A stretch of DNA of 64,000 bases, taken from Rhodopirellula sp. Its GTDB lineage: Bacteria > Planctomycetota > Planctomycetia > Pirellulales > Pirellulaceae. Position 1 is the first letter of the stretch, and each line of letters opens with the position of its first letter. Below are positions 28,326 through 37,951 of the stretch, piece by piece. The notes under the pieces are model-generated. The model was not told where the DNA came from and searched no databases. It saw nothing but the letters and a program-made list of their open reading frames with translations. A program made the position numbers and the translations under genes. The stretch covers positions 32,544-96,543 of the forward strand of contig NZVD01000071.1 in assembly GCA_002701385.1 (NCBI GenBank), in the 5' to 3' direction.

Positions 28326-29240
28326 ATGGCCAATCGAAGAAACAAGAGACCTGCCGCTCAGTCGGCAGGTCTTTCTATAGCTACCTGCCAGTTTTCGGTC
28401 GAAGCCGACATAACTCACAACCGAGATTGTGTTTTACGACAGATGCGTAAAGCGGCTTCTCTGGGTACGCGTGTGGTTCATTTTTCTGAGTGTGCTTTGA
28501 GTGGCTATGCTGGTGTTGAATTTGATTCCATCAAGTCGCTGGATTGGGAATCCTTGAAGTCAGCCACTGAGGATGTTATGGACCTGGCCCGGCAGCTCAG
28601 GCTATGGGTTTTGCTGGGGTCGACTCACCAGCTTTCTGGAAACCACAAACCTCATAATTGCATTTATGTGATTTCGGACGAAGGAAAAATTGTAGAGCGA
28701 TATGATAAGCGGTTTTGTACAGGGACTGACGGGAAGACTCCGACTCTGGATTTAATACACTATTCGCCCGGAAACCACATGACGGTCTTTGACGTGGACG
28801 GGTTTCGTTGTGGAGTTTTGATTTGTTATGACTACCGTTTTCCTGAGTTATACCGGGAATTGAAACAGGCGGGTGTGCAAGTTTTGTTTCAGTCTTTTCA
28901 TAATGCACGATCGAGTGTCGTGGACGATCAGCAATACAATATCTGGAAGACCATCGTACCAGCGACGATGGCGTGCCGCGCCGCTGAAAACCATATTTGG
29001 ATTTCAGCCAATAACAGCACGACACGTCCTTCCCGTTGGGGTAGTTTTTTAGTCCGTCCAGATGGTGCCATTATTAACAAGTTGCCTTTGCACCGTGCGG
29101 CAGTGATGGTGAATGATGTTTTCTTCGACGCATCTTTCTACGATGCACCGGGGCCGTGGCGTGATCGAGCAATTGCCGGTCAGTTGCATAGCGGATGTAC
29201 GGTCAAAGACAAACGCAGTCGTGACCGGACCGTTCTTTAA
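28326..29240 (+). CDS. Carbon-nitrogen hydrolase (nitrilase superfamily)
   Basis: 304 residues with the Glu-Lys-Cys triad: Glu55 in HFSECALSGYAG, Lys near 128 in VERYDKRFC and Cys near 167 in GVLICYDYRFPELYR. This is an amidase-type member of the superfamily; the substrate is unknown. AAGGA overlapping the stop region of the preceding gene gives a good ribosome site. The stop codon is part of a 15-base tandem duplication. Being upstream of the ammonium transporter and P-II genes on the same strand, a role in releasing ammonia is possible, but the 200-base gap makes cotranscription uncertain. Confidence 0.9.
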   Translation: MANRRNKRPAAQSAGLSIATCQFSVEADITHNRDCVLRQMRKAASLGTRVVHFSECALSGYAGVEFDSIKSLDWESLKSATEDVMDLARQLRLWVLLGSTHQLSGNHKPHNCIYVISDEGKIVERYDKRFCTGTDGKTPTLDLIHYSPGNHMTVFDVDGFRCGVLICYDYRFPELYRELKQAGVQVLFQSFHNARSSVVDDQQYNIWKTIVPATMACRAAENHIWISANNSTTRPSRWGSFLVRPDGAIINKLPLHRAAVMVNDVFFDASFYDAPGPWRDRAIAGQLHSGCTVKDKRSRDRTVL

Positions 29241-29267
29241 AGCGAGGCAATCTAAAGCGAGGCAATC
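29238..29267. repeat. 15-bp perfect tandem duplication starting at the hydrolase stop codon
   Basis: TAAAGCGAGGCAATC occurs twice in direct tandem (29238-29252 and 29253-29267). The first copy begins with the TAA stop. Slippage duplication is the simplest explanation. Confidence 0.95.
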
Positions 29268-29368
29268 TGTGTTGTTTTCCCGAGAGTGTTTTTTGCTACA
29301 ATTAAACCAAGATGCTCATTCGACGTTTTCTTTAAGTTAACCCAAGAGCATCTACAAGGCGGCCCTAT

Positions 29369-29397
29369 TTGCAATTGGGGTGATTCTGTGATTGCAA
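29369..29397 (+). promoter_or_regulatory. Dyad upstream of the ammonium transporter gene
   Basis: TTGCAAT-N15-ATTGCAA, a perfect seven-base inverted repeat about 50 bases before the amt start and separated by two helical turns. It is a candidate binding site for a dimeric nitrogen regulator. It does not match the NtrC consensus closely. Confidence 0.45.
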
Positions 29398-29445
29398 GAA
29401 TTGTATTGACTTATTTAGTTCATTGATTTTAGAGGATCAATTGTG

Positions 29446-30948
29446 ATGTTTAGTAAGAGAATTGCGCGCGGAATTCTGTGCGTTCTGTTTTTAGCTGGAT
29501 TGCCGATGGCTAGTTGGGCAGAAGATGTTGCTCCGGCCGCGGAGCAGAATGTTGAGTTGGCACCTGGTGAATCAGCAGACGTGTCCACTGAGGAACAGTA
29601 TGAAAGCACAGGCTTAAGTCCGGAAGAAGAATCTCCCGAATTGATTGACGAGTTAGAGTTAAGCGAGGCTGTTGCTGCTGCAGCTTCAGCCGCAAACAAT
29701 GGCTGGATGCTGGTTTGTTGTGCTTTGGTATTATTTATGACAGCTCCGGGATTGGCTCTGTTTTATGGTGGACTCGTCCGCAAAAAGAACGTCGTCAGTG
29801 TTCTCATGCAATGTATGTTTCTCATGGGACTGATGACGGTGGTCTGGGCCATTTGTGGATACACATTTGCTTTTGGTGGAGATGGGCAATCGCATCCGTT
29901 CATTGGAAGTTTGGAGTACCTGTTTTTGGATGGGGTGAGTATGGATCAAGCCACTCTACCAACGGGAAAAGGCTCGGCCATATCGGATCTCACATTCGCT
30001 TTGTTCCAGGGAATGTTTTTCATAATCACACCGGCATTGATTTGTGGGGCATTTGCAGAACGTATGAAATTTAGCACGATGGCTGTCTTCTCCATCCTTT
30101 GGGGAATTCTTGTATACTGTCCGATCTGCCATTGGGTTTGGGATGGAGGAATTATTGGTCACGGTGACCAGGCCTGGGCTGGTGGTGCCTTAGACTTTGC
30201 AGGCGGAACAGTTGTTCATATCAGTTCCGGAGTTTCTGCCTTGGTTGCGTGTATCCTTATCGGTAAACGAATGGGATTTGGCTCTGAACCGATGCCTCCA
30301 CATAATCTCACTTACACAGTGTTAGGGGCAGCTATGCTTTGGGTAGGATGGTTTGGATTTAATGCCGGTAGCCAACTGGCGGTTGACGATGTTACCGTCA
30401 GCGCTTTTGCCGTGACTCATTTTTCTGCTGCGGCGGGTGTGATCGGCTGGACATTGTTCGAATGGGCTGTCCATAAGAAACCAACCGCATTGGGTGCAGC
30501 TTCCGGAGCGGTTGCTGGCCTGGTTTGTATTACTCCAGCTGCTGGGTTCGTCCAGCCAATGCCAGCGCTCCTTATGGGGTTCATCGCTGGTGCCCTGTGT
30601 TTCTTTGCCGTGACAACGATGAAGAACAAGCTTGGTTATGACGACTCTTTGGATGCCTTTGGAGTTCATGGAGTCGGAGGCACGATCGGTGCTGTCTTGA
30701 CAGGTGTGTTTGCTACGGTTGAGGTGAATACCGGATATGGTAGTCACTTAGGGATCGTGGATGACAATTATTCTTTACTTTGGGGCCAAATTGTGGCGGT
30801 CTTAGTAACGGTGATTTATGCCGGTGTGGTTTCGTATATCCTGCTTAAGATTTTGGATAAAGTCATGGGCTTGCGAGTGGATGAGGAATCTGAAACACGC
30901 GGACTTGACCTCAGCGAACATGGTGAAGAAGGCTATATCTGGCTGTAA
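29446..30948 (+). CDS. amt: Ammonium transporter with N-terminal signal peptide and acidic extension
   Basis: 500 residues, Amt/MEP/Rh family, moving ammonium across the cytoplasmic membrane. A signal peptide ends near SWAEDV (residue ~25); a Glu/Ser/Pro-rich stretch of about 55 residues follows before the first core helix (GWMLVCCALVLFMTAPGLALFYGG). The twin pore histidines are in GGTVVHISSGVSALVA and FGVHGVGGTIGAVLTG. ATG 29446 is chosen over the adjacent GTG 29443; AGAGGA lies nine bases upstream. The P-II gene follows after a strong hairpin, the usual amt-glnK pairing, so uptake should be gated by P-II. Confidence 0.94.
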   Translation: MFSKRIARGILCVLFLAGLPMASWAEDVAPAAEQNVELAPGESADVSTEEQYESTGLSPEEESPELIDELELSEAVAAAASAANNGWMLVCCALVLFMTAPGLALFYGGLVRKKNVVSVLMQCMFLMGLMTVVWAICGYTFAFGGDGQSHPFIGSLEYLFLDGVSMDQATLPTGKGSAISDLTFALFQGMFFIITPALICGAFAERMKFSTMAVFSILWGILVYCPICHWVWDGGIIGHGDQAWAGGALDFAGGTVVHISSGVSALVACILIGKRMGFGSEPMPPHNLTYTVLGAAMLWVGWFGFNAGSQLAVDDVTVSAFAVTHFSAAAGVIGWTLFEWAVHKKPTALGAASGAVAGLVCITPAAGFVQPMPALLMGFIAGALCFFAVTTMKNKLGYDDSLDAFGVHGVGGTIGAVLTGVFATVEVNTGYGSHLGIVDDNYSLLWGQIVAVLVTVIYAGVVSYILLKILDKVMGLRVDEESETRGLDLSEHGEEGYIWL

Positions 30949-31374
<426 letters not shown>

Positions 31375-31396
31375 TAGCCGCTAAACATTTAGCATA

Positions 31397-31424
31397 AGGC
31401 TGGCAGTAACATGCCAGCCTTTTT
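31397..31424 (+). terminator. Rho-independent terminator after glnK
   Basis: AGGCTGGCA-GTAACA-TGCCAGCCT followed by five Ts. The nine-base stem is perfect. It directly abuts the stop codon of the convergent amidohydrolase gene and also has five As on its other side, so it may work in both directions. Confidence 0.9.
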
Positions 31425-32399
31425 CTATGCATCGAAATCTATCAAATCAAGAATTAGGTTTTCATATCGCGGCCCGTATTGATAAGCTCGCTTGATATTC
31501 AGGTCTAAATCCAGAATGTTCTTACGGTACTTGGGAAATAATCCGACGTGTTTACGATGAGGAATACACGAGGGTGGAATCGGGTAATCACTGCCGTGGA
31601 GAATACGACTGGTAATCGATTCGGGCTCTTTGGATAACTTCCCGCAGGCGTTTAGGCGAACTAATCCTGCCATGACAGCCGTATCGCCATAGAGGTTGTC
31701 GTACTTGTGCATCATTTCGATGAAATGGGGATAGTAATCTTCTCGATCCCAAAAGGCACAGGTGCCACAATGTGCCGCGATGATATTTCCACCCTGCTCT
31801 AAAGCGCGGGATAGCTTTTTGGGATCAGTAAACTTTTGAGAAACCACCTGGCAGGAGTGCTCGTAACCGGTGTGAAAGATCAGTGTGATCCCTATCTCCG
31901 CCGCATGACGATAGAATGCTTCGAACTCGGGTAGATCGGGACTGACTCCCTGAATGGCGGTGTGGATTTTGACAAGCTTACAACCAGCATCTCGCACGCG
32001 ATCGAGTTCCTTAATTGAATCCTTTCGCATCGGGTTGATACTCGTACAGGGAATAATCTTGTCGGATCGCGTCGCCAGCTCTAATACGTAGTCATTAGAG
32101 ACATAAAAATGAGTTCTCTCATAGTCAATGTCGATTCCGTCTTTGTAGATAGCATCCTGAGCAAATAAGACGATGTAATCCAGCTCGGTAGATTCCAAGT
32201 CCTTAAAGAGGCGATTGTAGATTTTCTCGGAGATCGTATCGCCACGCTCTTTCTTTATTCCGGATAAGCGTAGTAACAACTTAGAGATGATCGACTTTTG
32301 TGTTCGTTTAGAGAGAAAGCCCTCTTTAGGGTTCTCTCCCCAACAAAATATGTGAGTGTGCGAATCGACACTGAGGTTGGTGAAATCCATATCCGGCAA
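31425..32399 (-). CDS. Amidohydrolase_2 family metal-dependent hydrolase
   Basis: 324 residues. TIM-barrel amidohydrolase motifs are visible: VDSHTHIF (~11-18, metal-binding HxH), LVKIHTAIQG (~136-145), LIFHTGYEHS (~173-182), AAHCGTCAFW (~207-216) and HGSDYPIPP (~268-276, catalytic Asp). This pattern fits decarboxylase/hydrolase members of the amidohydrolase_2 group; the substrate is unknown. The TTG at 32399 has AGGA five bases upstream, so it is kept as start; ATG 32390 is the alternative. It lies 26 bases downstream of the acyltransferase fusion gene and is probably cotranscribed. Confidence 0.85.
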   Translation of the reverse strand: MPDMDFTNLSVDSHTHIFCWGENPKEGFLSKRTQKSIISKLLLRLSGIKKERGDTISEKIYNRLFKDLESTELDYIVLFAQDAIYKDGIDIDYERTHFYVSNDYVLELATRSDKIIPCTSINPMRKDSIKELDRVRDAGCKLVKIHTAIQGVSPDLPEFEAFYRHAAEIGITLIFHTGYEHSCQVVSQKFTDPKKLSRALEQGGNIIAAHCGTCAFWDREDYYPHFIEMMHKYDNLYGDTAVMAGLVRLNACGKLSKEPESITSRILHGSDYPIPPSCIPHRKHVGLFPKYRKNILDLDLNIKRAYQYGPRYENLILDLIDFDA

Positions 32400-32425
32400 G
32401 TACTTCCTGATTGGTTGGGTGTTTC

Positions 32426-35400
32426 TTAGGTGTGAGCGGATGGAACGGATTGAGTGTGGTCTGATTTGGATCGCATGAACAGGACAAATTTAGTCAGGGC
32501 ATAGCCGATCGCAGCCACGACAGATAGATAAAACAAAACGATCACTTTCGTACCTACCAGAGCGAAAATGCCGTGGCGTTTGTATTCCATGATGAAAGTG
32601 ATGCTGGAACGATTGAGTGTTTCGGCGAACCGTTCAAAAGCTTCGCCCTTATGATTACCCTCGTAGATCTCCAGTGTCGACGAGTTGTTAATGCGGTCAG
32701 AATCCAACCAGGCGATCAGTTTGTACTGCTGTTTTTCTTCTTTATTACGAACTTGTTGAACAAAATGACGAGCCAATTCATGGGCAGGAAGCGTCTTGCG
32801 TCCCATGACAGTGATGATCGGAAAGTGAAGAGCCCCAGCATTGCCGCCATAACAACGATAAATGACTTCCGTGCATACAAGTGTGTTCGGAGTTTCGAAA
32901 TCGAAGTTAAAGTCGTACTCTCTGCCTTCGTAAAAGTAAGCAGCGGCAATCGCCTCAGCTCGCTCGTCGTCTGGAAGATTAAGCGGCCTCAATGCAAAGA
33001 CAGAAGAAGCCTCACCGATACTGTGGTCGACAGTGTTATGGTAAACGCCTTCACTGATTGCCTCCATGATTTGACGTGAATTGAGCTTTTCATTACCTCC
33101 CTTTTTCAAGTCTTCGACCAGAGCAAACATTCGGTCGGCATGGGTTAAGCCGTCGACGGATGGTGTTTCAGATGTCTCGAGATCCTTTTCCTCATTCGCC
33201 ATGGAAGTCAGTTCTTTAACGACGTCGTCGAGAAGGCCATCTTCGGCAAGTTCCTCGGGAGTACCAATATACAATGCTCCGTGTGGCCAGTATCCAGGGA
33301 GGAATGCATTCGACGAATACCAGTCCCGTCGTTCAATGAGGATGTCGCCTGGCTCAAGTAACTCGTGAAACTGGTCGACTTTTTCCGAATCGATCTTGTG
33401 ATTAGTGATATCGTCGGTCTTCTTGATGCGAAAATCACCAATCTGAGTTGCTACAAACTGCTGAATGCTTAAATAGGTATCCACACTGCGACGTTTTGCT
33501 TCACTGAGAGCCGCTTTGACACTGTCGCTGAAAGCGTACTCAGGATTTTCAGCAATCGTAGCCTTAGCCTTGGCAATTAATTCGAGCAGGGCTTTGGTGC
33601 TGGCTGGACTGTCTTCGTTGGTCCGAGCGGTATCGAATCCGTATCCGTCCATTGCCGAGGCAATGTATCCCTGGTAGCTCGGGTCGATTAATTGTTCATT
33701 GACCTGGACAATCAAATTGGCCGGGATGCCATAGGTATCATCCTGTTGATTGAGATATTTTTCCAGAGTGCTATCCGCCTTATAAGTCACGGCAAATCGG
33801 ATGGACATCTGATGACGTAATAGTAACGCTGCGGTGAACAACATCGCTCTGCGTTGGCGTTGTTGCGGATCATCACCCTGCATTTCGTTATCAGGGCTGT
33901 AGTCTGCCACGATCTTCCAGAGGTCGTCGCGAGCTTGGAAAAAACTATGAAGTAAAGCACTCACTTCTCGGCGGTTATCTTGGTCTTCTAACGGAAACAG
34001 GCCCTGGTTGTATTTCTCGAGCAATTCAAGGCTGCGAGCGTGTGTAGCTTTAGCTGTCTCAGCAATCCGTAGGACTTCCTGCTCTTTCTTTCCGATTTGT
34101 GCATCCAATTCTTCCGGGGTGACTTTCGTCACGCGGTATCCAGCCTGTTCGGTAGTAACTGTGGGGAATAGATATTGGTTGGCAAGAATATAAAAGACGA
34201 ATGCCACCATTAATAGTAAGATCGAGCTTACTGTCGACGCGAGTAACATCATCAGCGGTTTGATGGAAGGTGGAGTAGGTCGGGGTACTACTTCTGCATA
34301 TTTGTCAGCGTATGCAATCAGTGTGTTACGGATCTGTTGAAGCTCTTCACGTAACCGAAGTAGTCGACTTCGCTGTAGTGTCGCTCGGACTTGATGCCCT
34401 AGATGCACCATTGTCTTGGTGAAGTAGGGCCAATACTTCAATGAGATCGTCCCTGACAGGATTAGTAGGAAATTTGTCACCGTGATGAGAACAAATTGGT
34501 CCGTTTCGCTTATGACGGTGTAATCGATGAGTCCGTACCAAATGAGATAAATTGGGATCCCAATTCCGATTCGTGCCTGGGCGGTCGTCTTCATTCCCTC
34601 TTGTTGTACTTTGCCCGCAAAAAAACGTGTGATCACAAAGGGAACAATATTTCCCAATGTCCCTACGGTCGCTGGAATGAACCAGATGATTAGGTGGAGC
34701 AATTTTCCCAGAATGCTAACCGTGGTTTTGAGAGAACTCCGTTGCAGAATGGGGTCATCAATTACCAGGCCGGCAGATTGGACTGTTTGGTGATAGGCTT
34801 TGATTTGCCCAACGACTTCTTCACCAACTTCCGGTTGTTCCTTGTAAAAATAGTTCAATGCATCAGCAATTCGTTTACGACGCATCAATTTTGGAACTTT
34901 AAGAGAGGCTTTATGTTTGGAATGGTCCACTAATGTTTCAAGATCATCGAGTAATGGGTCCCATTCGGCGTTATCTAAGTGAACAATGACAGATTTCAAA
35001 CGATCTTCAATCGTGCTAGTCAGTTGTCGACGAAGGACCTTGTCTTCCGTGGGAGTTTTACCTTCCGAAGCGTTTTCTTCTGCAAAGGTTTTCAGTAGGA
35101 CGGGCTCACCAACATTGATCCAGACTTTACTCCCCAACTGTTGCTTGCGTTCATAGTTAATACCGAGGGGAATAATAACAAGATCGTCGACACCACCCTC
35201 TAAGGCTTCAAGGGCAATACGGGAGGCACCGCCACGGACCAGGCCAAGTTGTCGCAAATCACTTGAGACGCCTTCCGGGAAGATTCCCATAGCACGGCCT
35301 TCTTTTAGTCCTATGACAACTCGTCCCAGACTCTTTTGGTTTTTCTTGACCTGACTGGAGTCATCTCGGCCTCGATACGCTGGGACCATGCCCAATGCAT

Positions 35401-35653
35401 GCATGAGCGGACCGATAACAGGTGCCTTAAAGAGCGGGGCTTTGGCCATGAAACTAACAGGCCGTTTGGCTGTAATCCCGATGAGTATGGGATCGATGAG
35501 CGAGTTAGGGTGATTCGCACAGAACAGAACCGGCCCATCAGCTGGAATCCGGTCGGAACCGGTGATTTGAATCTTTGGATAATACTTCTTGATGAGCGTA
35601 TGGGCGACTTTTCTCAGTAGTCGTCCTATCAAAATCCCCGTATTCAGCACCAT
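32426..35653 (-). CDS. PlsC-type acyltransferase fused to YiiX-like permuted papain-fold hydrolase
   Basis: A 1075-residue fusion. Residues ~1-230 are a lysophospholipid/glycerol-phosphate acyltransferase with the H-x5-D motif ANHPNSLIDP (~50-59) and GIFPEGVSSD (~123-132). Several membrane helices span ~310-345, ~370-410 and ~475-500. A helical region follows (~505-760), then a YiiX/YebB-type cysteine hydrolase domain. There GDILIERRDWYSSNAFLPG and the His of WPHGALYIG (~785) precede the Cys of LVCTEVIYRCYGG (~926), the His-before-Cys order of circularly permuted NlpC/P60 enzymes. A C-terminal helix (~1040-1060) anchors it. It may combine lipid acylation with cleavage of an acyl or peptide bond. 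Function unknown. Confidence 0.83.
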   Translation of the reverse strand: MVLNTGILIGRLLRKVAHTLIKKYYPKIQITGSDRIPADGPVLFCANHPNSLIDPILIGITAKRPVSFMAKAPLFKAPVIGPLMHALGMVPAYRGRDDSSQVKKNQKSLGRVVIGLKEGRAMGIFPEGVSSDLRQLGLVRGGASRIALEALEGGVDDLVIIPLGINYERKQQLGSKVWINVGEPVLLKTFAEENASEGKTPTEDKVLRRQLTSTIEDRLKSVIVHLDNAEWDPLLDDLETLVDHSKHKASLKVPKLMRRKRIADALNYFYKEQPEVGEEVVGQIKAYHQTVQSAGLVIDDPILQRSSLKTTVSILGKLLHLIIWFIPATVGTLGNIVPFVITRFFAGKVQQEGMKTTAQARIGIGIPIYLIWYGLIDYTVISETDQFVLITVTNFLLILSGTISLKYWPYFTKTMVHLGHQVRATLQRSRLLRLREELQQIRNTLIAYADKYAEVVPRPTPPSIKPLMMLLASTVSSILLLMVAFVFYILANQYLFPTVTTEQAGYRVTKVTPEELDAQIGKKEQEVLRIAETAKATHARSLELLEKYNQGLFPLEDQDNRREVSALLHSFFQARDDLWKIVADYSPDNEMQGDDPQQRQRRAMLFTAALLLRHQMSIRFAVTYKADSTLEKYLNQQDDTYGIPANLIVQVNEQLIDPSYQGYIASAMDGYGFDTARTNEDSPASTKALLELIAKAKATIAENPEYAFSDSVKAALSEAKRRSVDTYLSIQQFVATQIGDFRIKKTDDITNHKIDSEKVDQFHELLEPGDILIERRDWYSSNAFLPGYWPHGALYIGTPEELAEDGLLDDVVKELTSMANEEKDLETSETPSVDGLTHADRMFALVEDLKKGGNEKLNSRQIMEAISEGVYHNTVDHSIGEASSVFALRPLNLPDDERAEAIAAAYFYEGREYDFNFDFETPNTLVCTEVIYRCYGGNAGALHFPIITVMGRKTLPAHELARHFVQQVRNKEEKQQYKLIAWLDSDRINNSSTLEIYEGNHKGEAFERFAETLNRSSITFIMEYKRHGIFALVGTKVIVLFYLSVVAAIGYALTKFVLFMRSKSDHTQSVPSAHT

Positions 35654-35815
35654 AAGAGTTCTCTCGAATCTGCCGCAGTGTAATGAAACTAAGTGGTTCG
35701 CTATTTATAATATCCCTGTTGTATTTCCGGATTGCCCGAAAAAAACGACGCCAAGCTTTAGAAACATTACTTAAATTACAACGCATAAATCCGGGTTGAT
35801 ATGAAAGAAGAGCGA

Positions 35816-36709
35816 ATGAATTACCGAATACTTGTAGTTTTGACCGTCATTGTAGCTTTGTTGATTGGTGATTCAATGGTTGGATTTGCAGCTGAAAAAC
35901 CGATCAAAGTGTGGCCAGATAAGGTCCCTGGTGAAACAGGAGATATCGGCGAAGAAACGGCGACCCCAAGTGAACCGGGGAAGAAACAGGTACTACGGAT
36001 TTCCAATGTCTCTGTTCCCACGCTGCAATTTTATCCCGCTGTGAAGGAAAAGAATACCAGAACGACGGTGGTTGTTTGTCCCGGGGGCGGTTACAACATT
36101 TTGGCTTGGGATCTGGAAGGCACGGAAGTCTGCGAGTGGCTTAATTCTCTTGGTGTGAATGCCGTATTGTTGAAATATCGAGTACCTCGTCGTAAAGGCC
36201 TTCCTCCTCACCATGCACCACTTCAGGATGCCCAACGTACGATGAGCTATGTCCGAGCCCATGCAAAACAATGGGATTTGGATCCTCAACGGATCGGTAT
36301 TCTGGGCTTCTCTGCCGGAGGTAATCTTGCTGCGATGACATCTATGCACTTTGCTAAACGTAACTATGAAGGAATCGATGATATCGATCAGATAAGCAGC
36401 AGACCCGATTTTTCTATTCTGATCTACCCAGCGTATCTTACAGGAAGCGATGGGAAGTTAGTGCCTGAGGCATTGGTGACCAAAGAGACACCCCCGATGT
36501 TTATGGCTCATGCCTATAACGATGGAGTAACACCGGAAAGTAGTGTTTTGATGTGGTTGGCTTTGAAGCGAGTTGGAGTTCCTGCGGAAATGCATATTAC
36601 AGAAACTGGTGGTCATGGCTATGGCTTACGCGTTACCGATTCCAATAGCCATCGCTGGCCTTCACGGTGTGAAGAGTGGCTGCAGGAACGGGGACTTCTG
36701 AGTAAATAA
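35816..36709 (+). CDS. Secreted alpha/beta hydrolase (acetyl xylan esterase-like)
   Basis: A signal peptide (VVLTVIVALLIG, cleavage after VGFA) is followed by a mature start of the planctomycete esterase type (IKVWPDKVPGETGD). The oxyanion region is VVVCPGGGYNILAWDLEG; the nucleophile elbow is GFSAGG near residues 163-168; the Asp is probably in HAYNDGVTPESS and the His in TETGGHGYG. The family includes BD-FAE and acetyl xylan esterases acting on polysaccharide esters. ATG 35816 is preferred to 35801 because AAGAAGAG precedes it and the signal peptide then starts directly. Two bases separate it from the next gene. Confidence 0.87.
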   Translation: MNYRILVVLTVIVALLIGDSMVGFAAEKPIKVWPDKVPGETGDIGEETATPSEPGKKQVLRISNVSVPTLQFYPAVKEKNTRTTVVVCPGGGYNILAWDLEGTEVCEWLNSLGVNAVLLKYRVPRRKGLPPHHAPLQDAQRTMSYVRAHAKQWDLDPQRIGILGFSAGGNLAAMTSMHFAKRNYEGIDDIDQISSRPDFSILIYPAYLTGSDGKLVPEALVTKETPPMFMAHAYNDGVTPESSVLMWLALKRVGVPAEMHITETGGHGYGLRVTDSNSHRWPSRCEEWLQERGLLSK

Positions 36710-36710
36710 G

Positions 36711-37949
36711 ATGAAACAAACCGTACTGCTTGTCGGCGCCTTTGACTCCAAAGGATTGGAATATTCGTTTGTCCGTAAATTACTGCAGGCAAATCAACTG
36801 CACGTATTAACGGTGAATACCGGAGTTCTTGGTACGACCGATTTATTCCCCGTGGATATTGAAGCCGCTGAAGTTGCTGAGGCCGCCGGCTCCACGTTGG
36901 AACAACTGAGAGAGGCGGGAGATCGGGGAGAAGCCATGAAAACCATGGCGGCAGGAGTAGCAGTCATCTCCAAGAATCTGTTTTCTGAAGATCGATTTGA
37001 TGCAGTGTTTGGTATGGGAGGATCAGGTGGTTCCACGATGGTGACCGCAGCAATGCGTTGCCTTCCACTCGGGATCCCCAAAGTCTGCGTCTGTACGGTC
37101 GCAAGTGGTGATACTTCCATCTACGTCGGGGCCAGTGATATTGTGCTTTATCCCTCGGCAACCGATGTTGCAGGTGTCAACAGAATCAGTCGAGTAACAT
37201 ATACCCGAGCCGTTGGTTGTTTACTTGGGATGCTACAAACCAAGATCACCAAGGCCGAGCATGAAAGGCCGATCGTGGTGGCCAGTATGTTTGGAAACAC
37301 AACTGCTTGTGTGGATGCCTGTCGCCAACAATTAGATAATCAGGGATATGAGGTCTTAGTCTTTCATGCAGTAGGCACCGGTGGCCAGACGATGGAATCT
37401 CTGATCGAACAAGGGTTGGTTGACGCCTGTCTCGATATCACCACCACCGAATGGGCTGATGAGTTATGCGGAGGTGTGTTTAGTGCAGGGACGGCGAGGC
37501 TGGAAGCTGCTGGCAAAGCAGGGATACCTCATCTGATTGTGCCTGGATGTGTCGATATGGTGAATTTCAATGCTCCGGAATCTGTTCCCCAAAAATATCA
37601 GAATGCCGGTCGCCAGTTCTATCATTGGAATCCGTCCGTCACACTAATGAGAACGAATTTACAGGAAAACCGGCAGCTAGGCGAGATTTTTGCTACGAAG
37701 GCAAATCAGGCAAAAGGCCCCATCGCTTTCCTGCTTCCCTTGAAGGGAATTTCGATTTTGGATGGCGATGGAGAGCTCTTTTGTGATCGTGAGGCAGATC
37801 AGGCATTGTTCCAGGCGATTCGGGAAAATGTCCGCGAGGGTATTCCAGTTCACGAATTGGACGCCAATATTAATGACCCCGAATTTGCCGCTCGAGCAGT
37901 TGAGTTGTTATTGGAAATGCGAACGGAAGATAAGGACAAGTGTGAATAG
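36711..37949 (+). CDS. Tm-1-like ATP-binding domain protein (UPF0261)
   Basis: 412 residues. It shows the family start [33 protein letters not shown] (~100-115), [29 protein letters not shown] (~137-165), [15 protein letters not shown] (~185-199) and [10 protein letters not shown] (~272-281). This is the N-terminal domain found in the plant virus-resistance protein Tm-1; its biochemical role in bacteria is unknown. The next gene, two bases downstream, encodes the TIM-barrel domain that forms the C-terminal half of Tm-1, so the two products probably act together. Confidence 0.9.
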   Translation: MKQTVLLVGAFDSKGLEYSFVRKLLQANQLHVLTVNTGVLGTTDLFPVDIEAAEVAEAAGSTLEQLREAGDRGEAMKTMAAGVAVISKNLFSEDRFDAVFGMGGSGGSTMVTAAMRCLPLGIPKVCVCTVASGDTSIYVGASDIVLYPSATDVAGVNRISRVTYTRAVGCLLGMLQTKITKAEHERPIVVASMFGNTTACVDACRQQLDNQGYEVLVFHAVGTGGQTMESLIEQGLVDACLDITTTEWADELCGGVFSAGTARLEAAGKAGIPHLIVPGCVDMVNFNAPESVPQKYQNAGRQFYHWNPSVTLMRTNLQENRQLGEIFATKANQAKGPIAFLLPLKGISILDGDGELFCDREADQALFQAIRENVREGIPVHELDANINDPEFAARAVELLLEMRTEDKDKCE

Positions 37950-37951
37950 AC

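Noticed and set aside
29371..29397. Sigma-54 promoter before amt (GG...GC pattern in TTGGGG...TTGCA)
   Set aside because: The distance between GG and GC is 13 bases or more instead of the required 10, so it does not fit the -24/-12 consensus.
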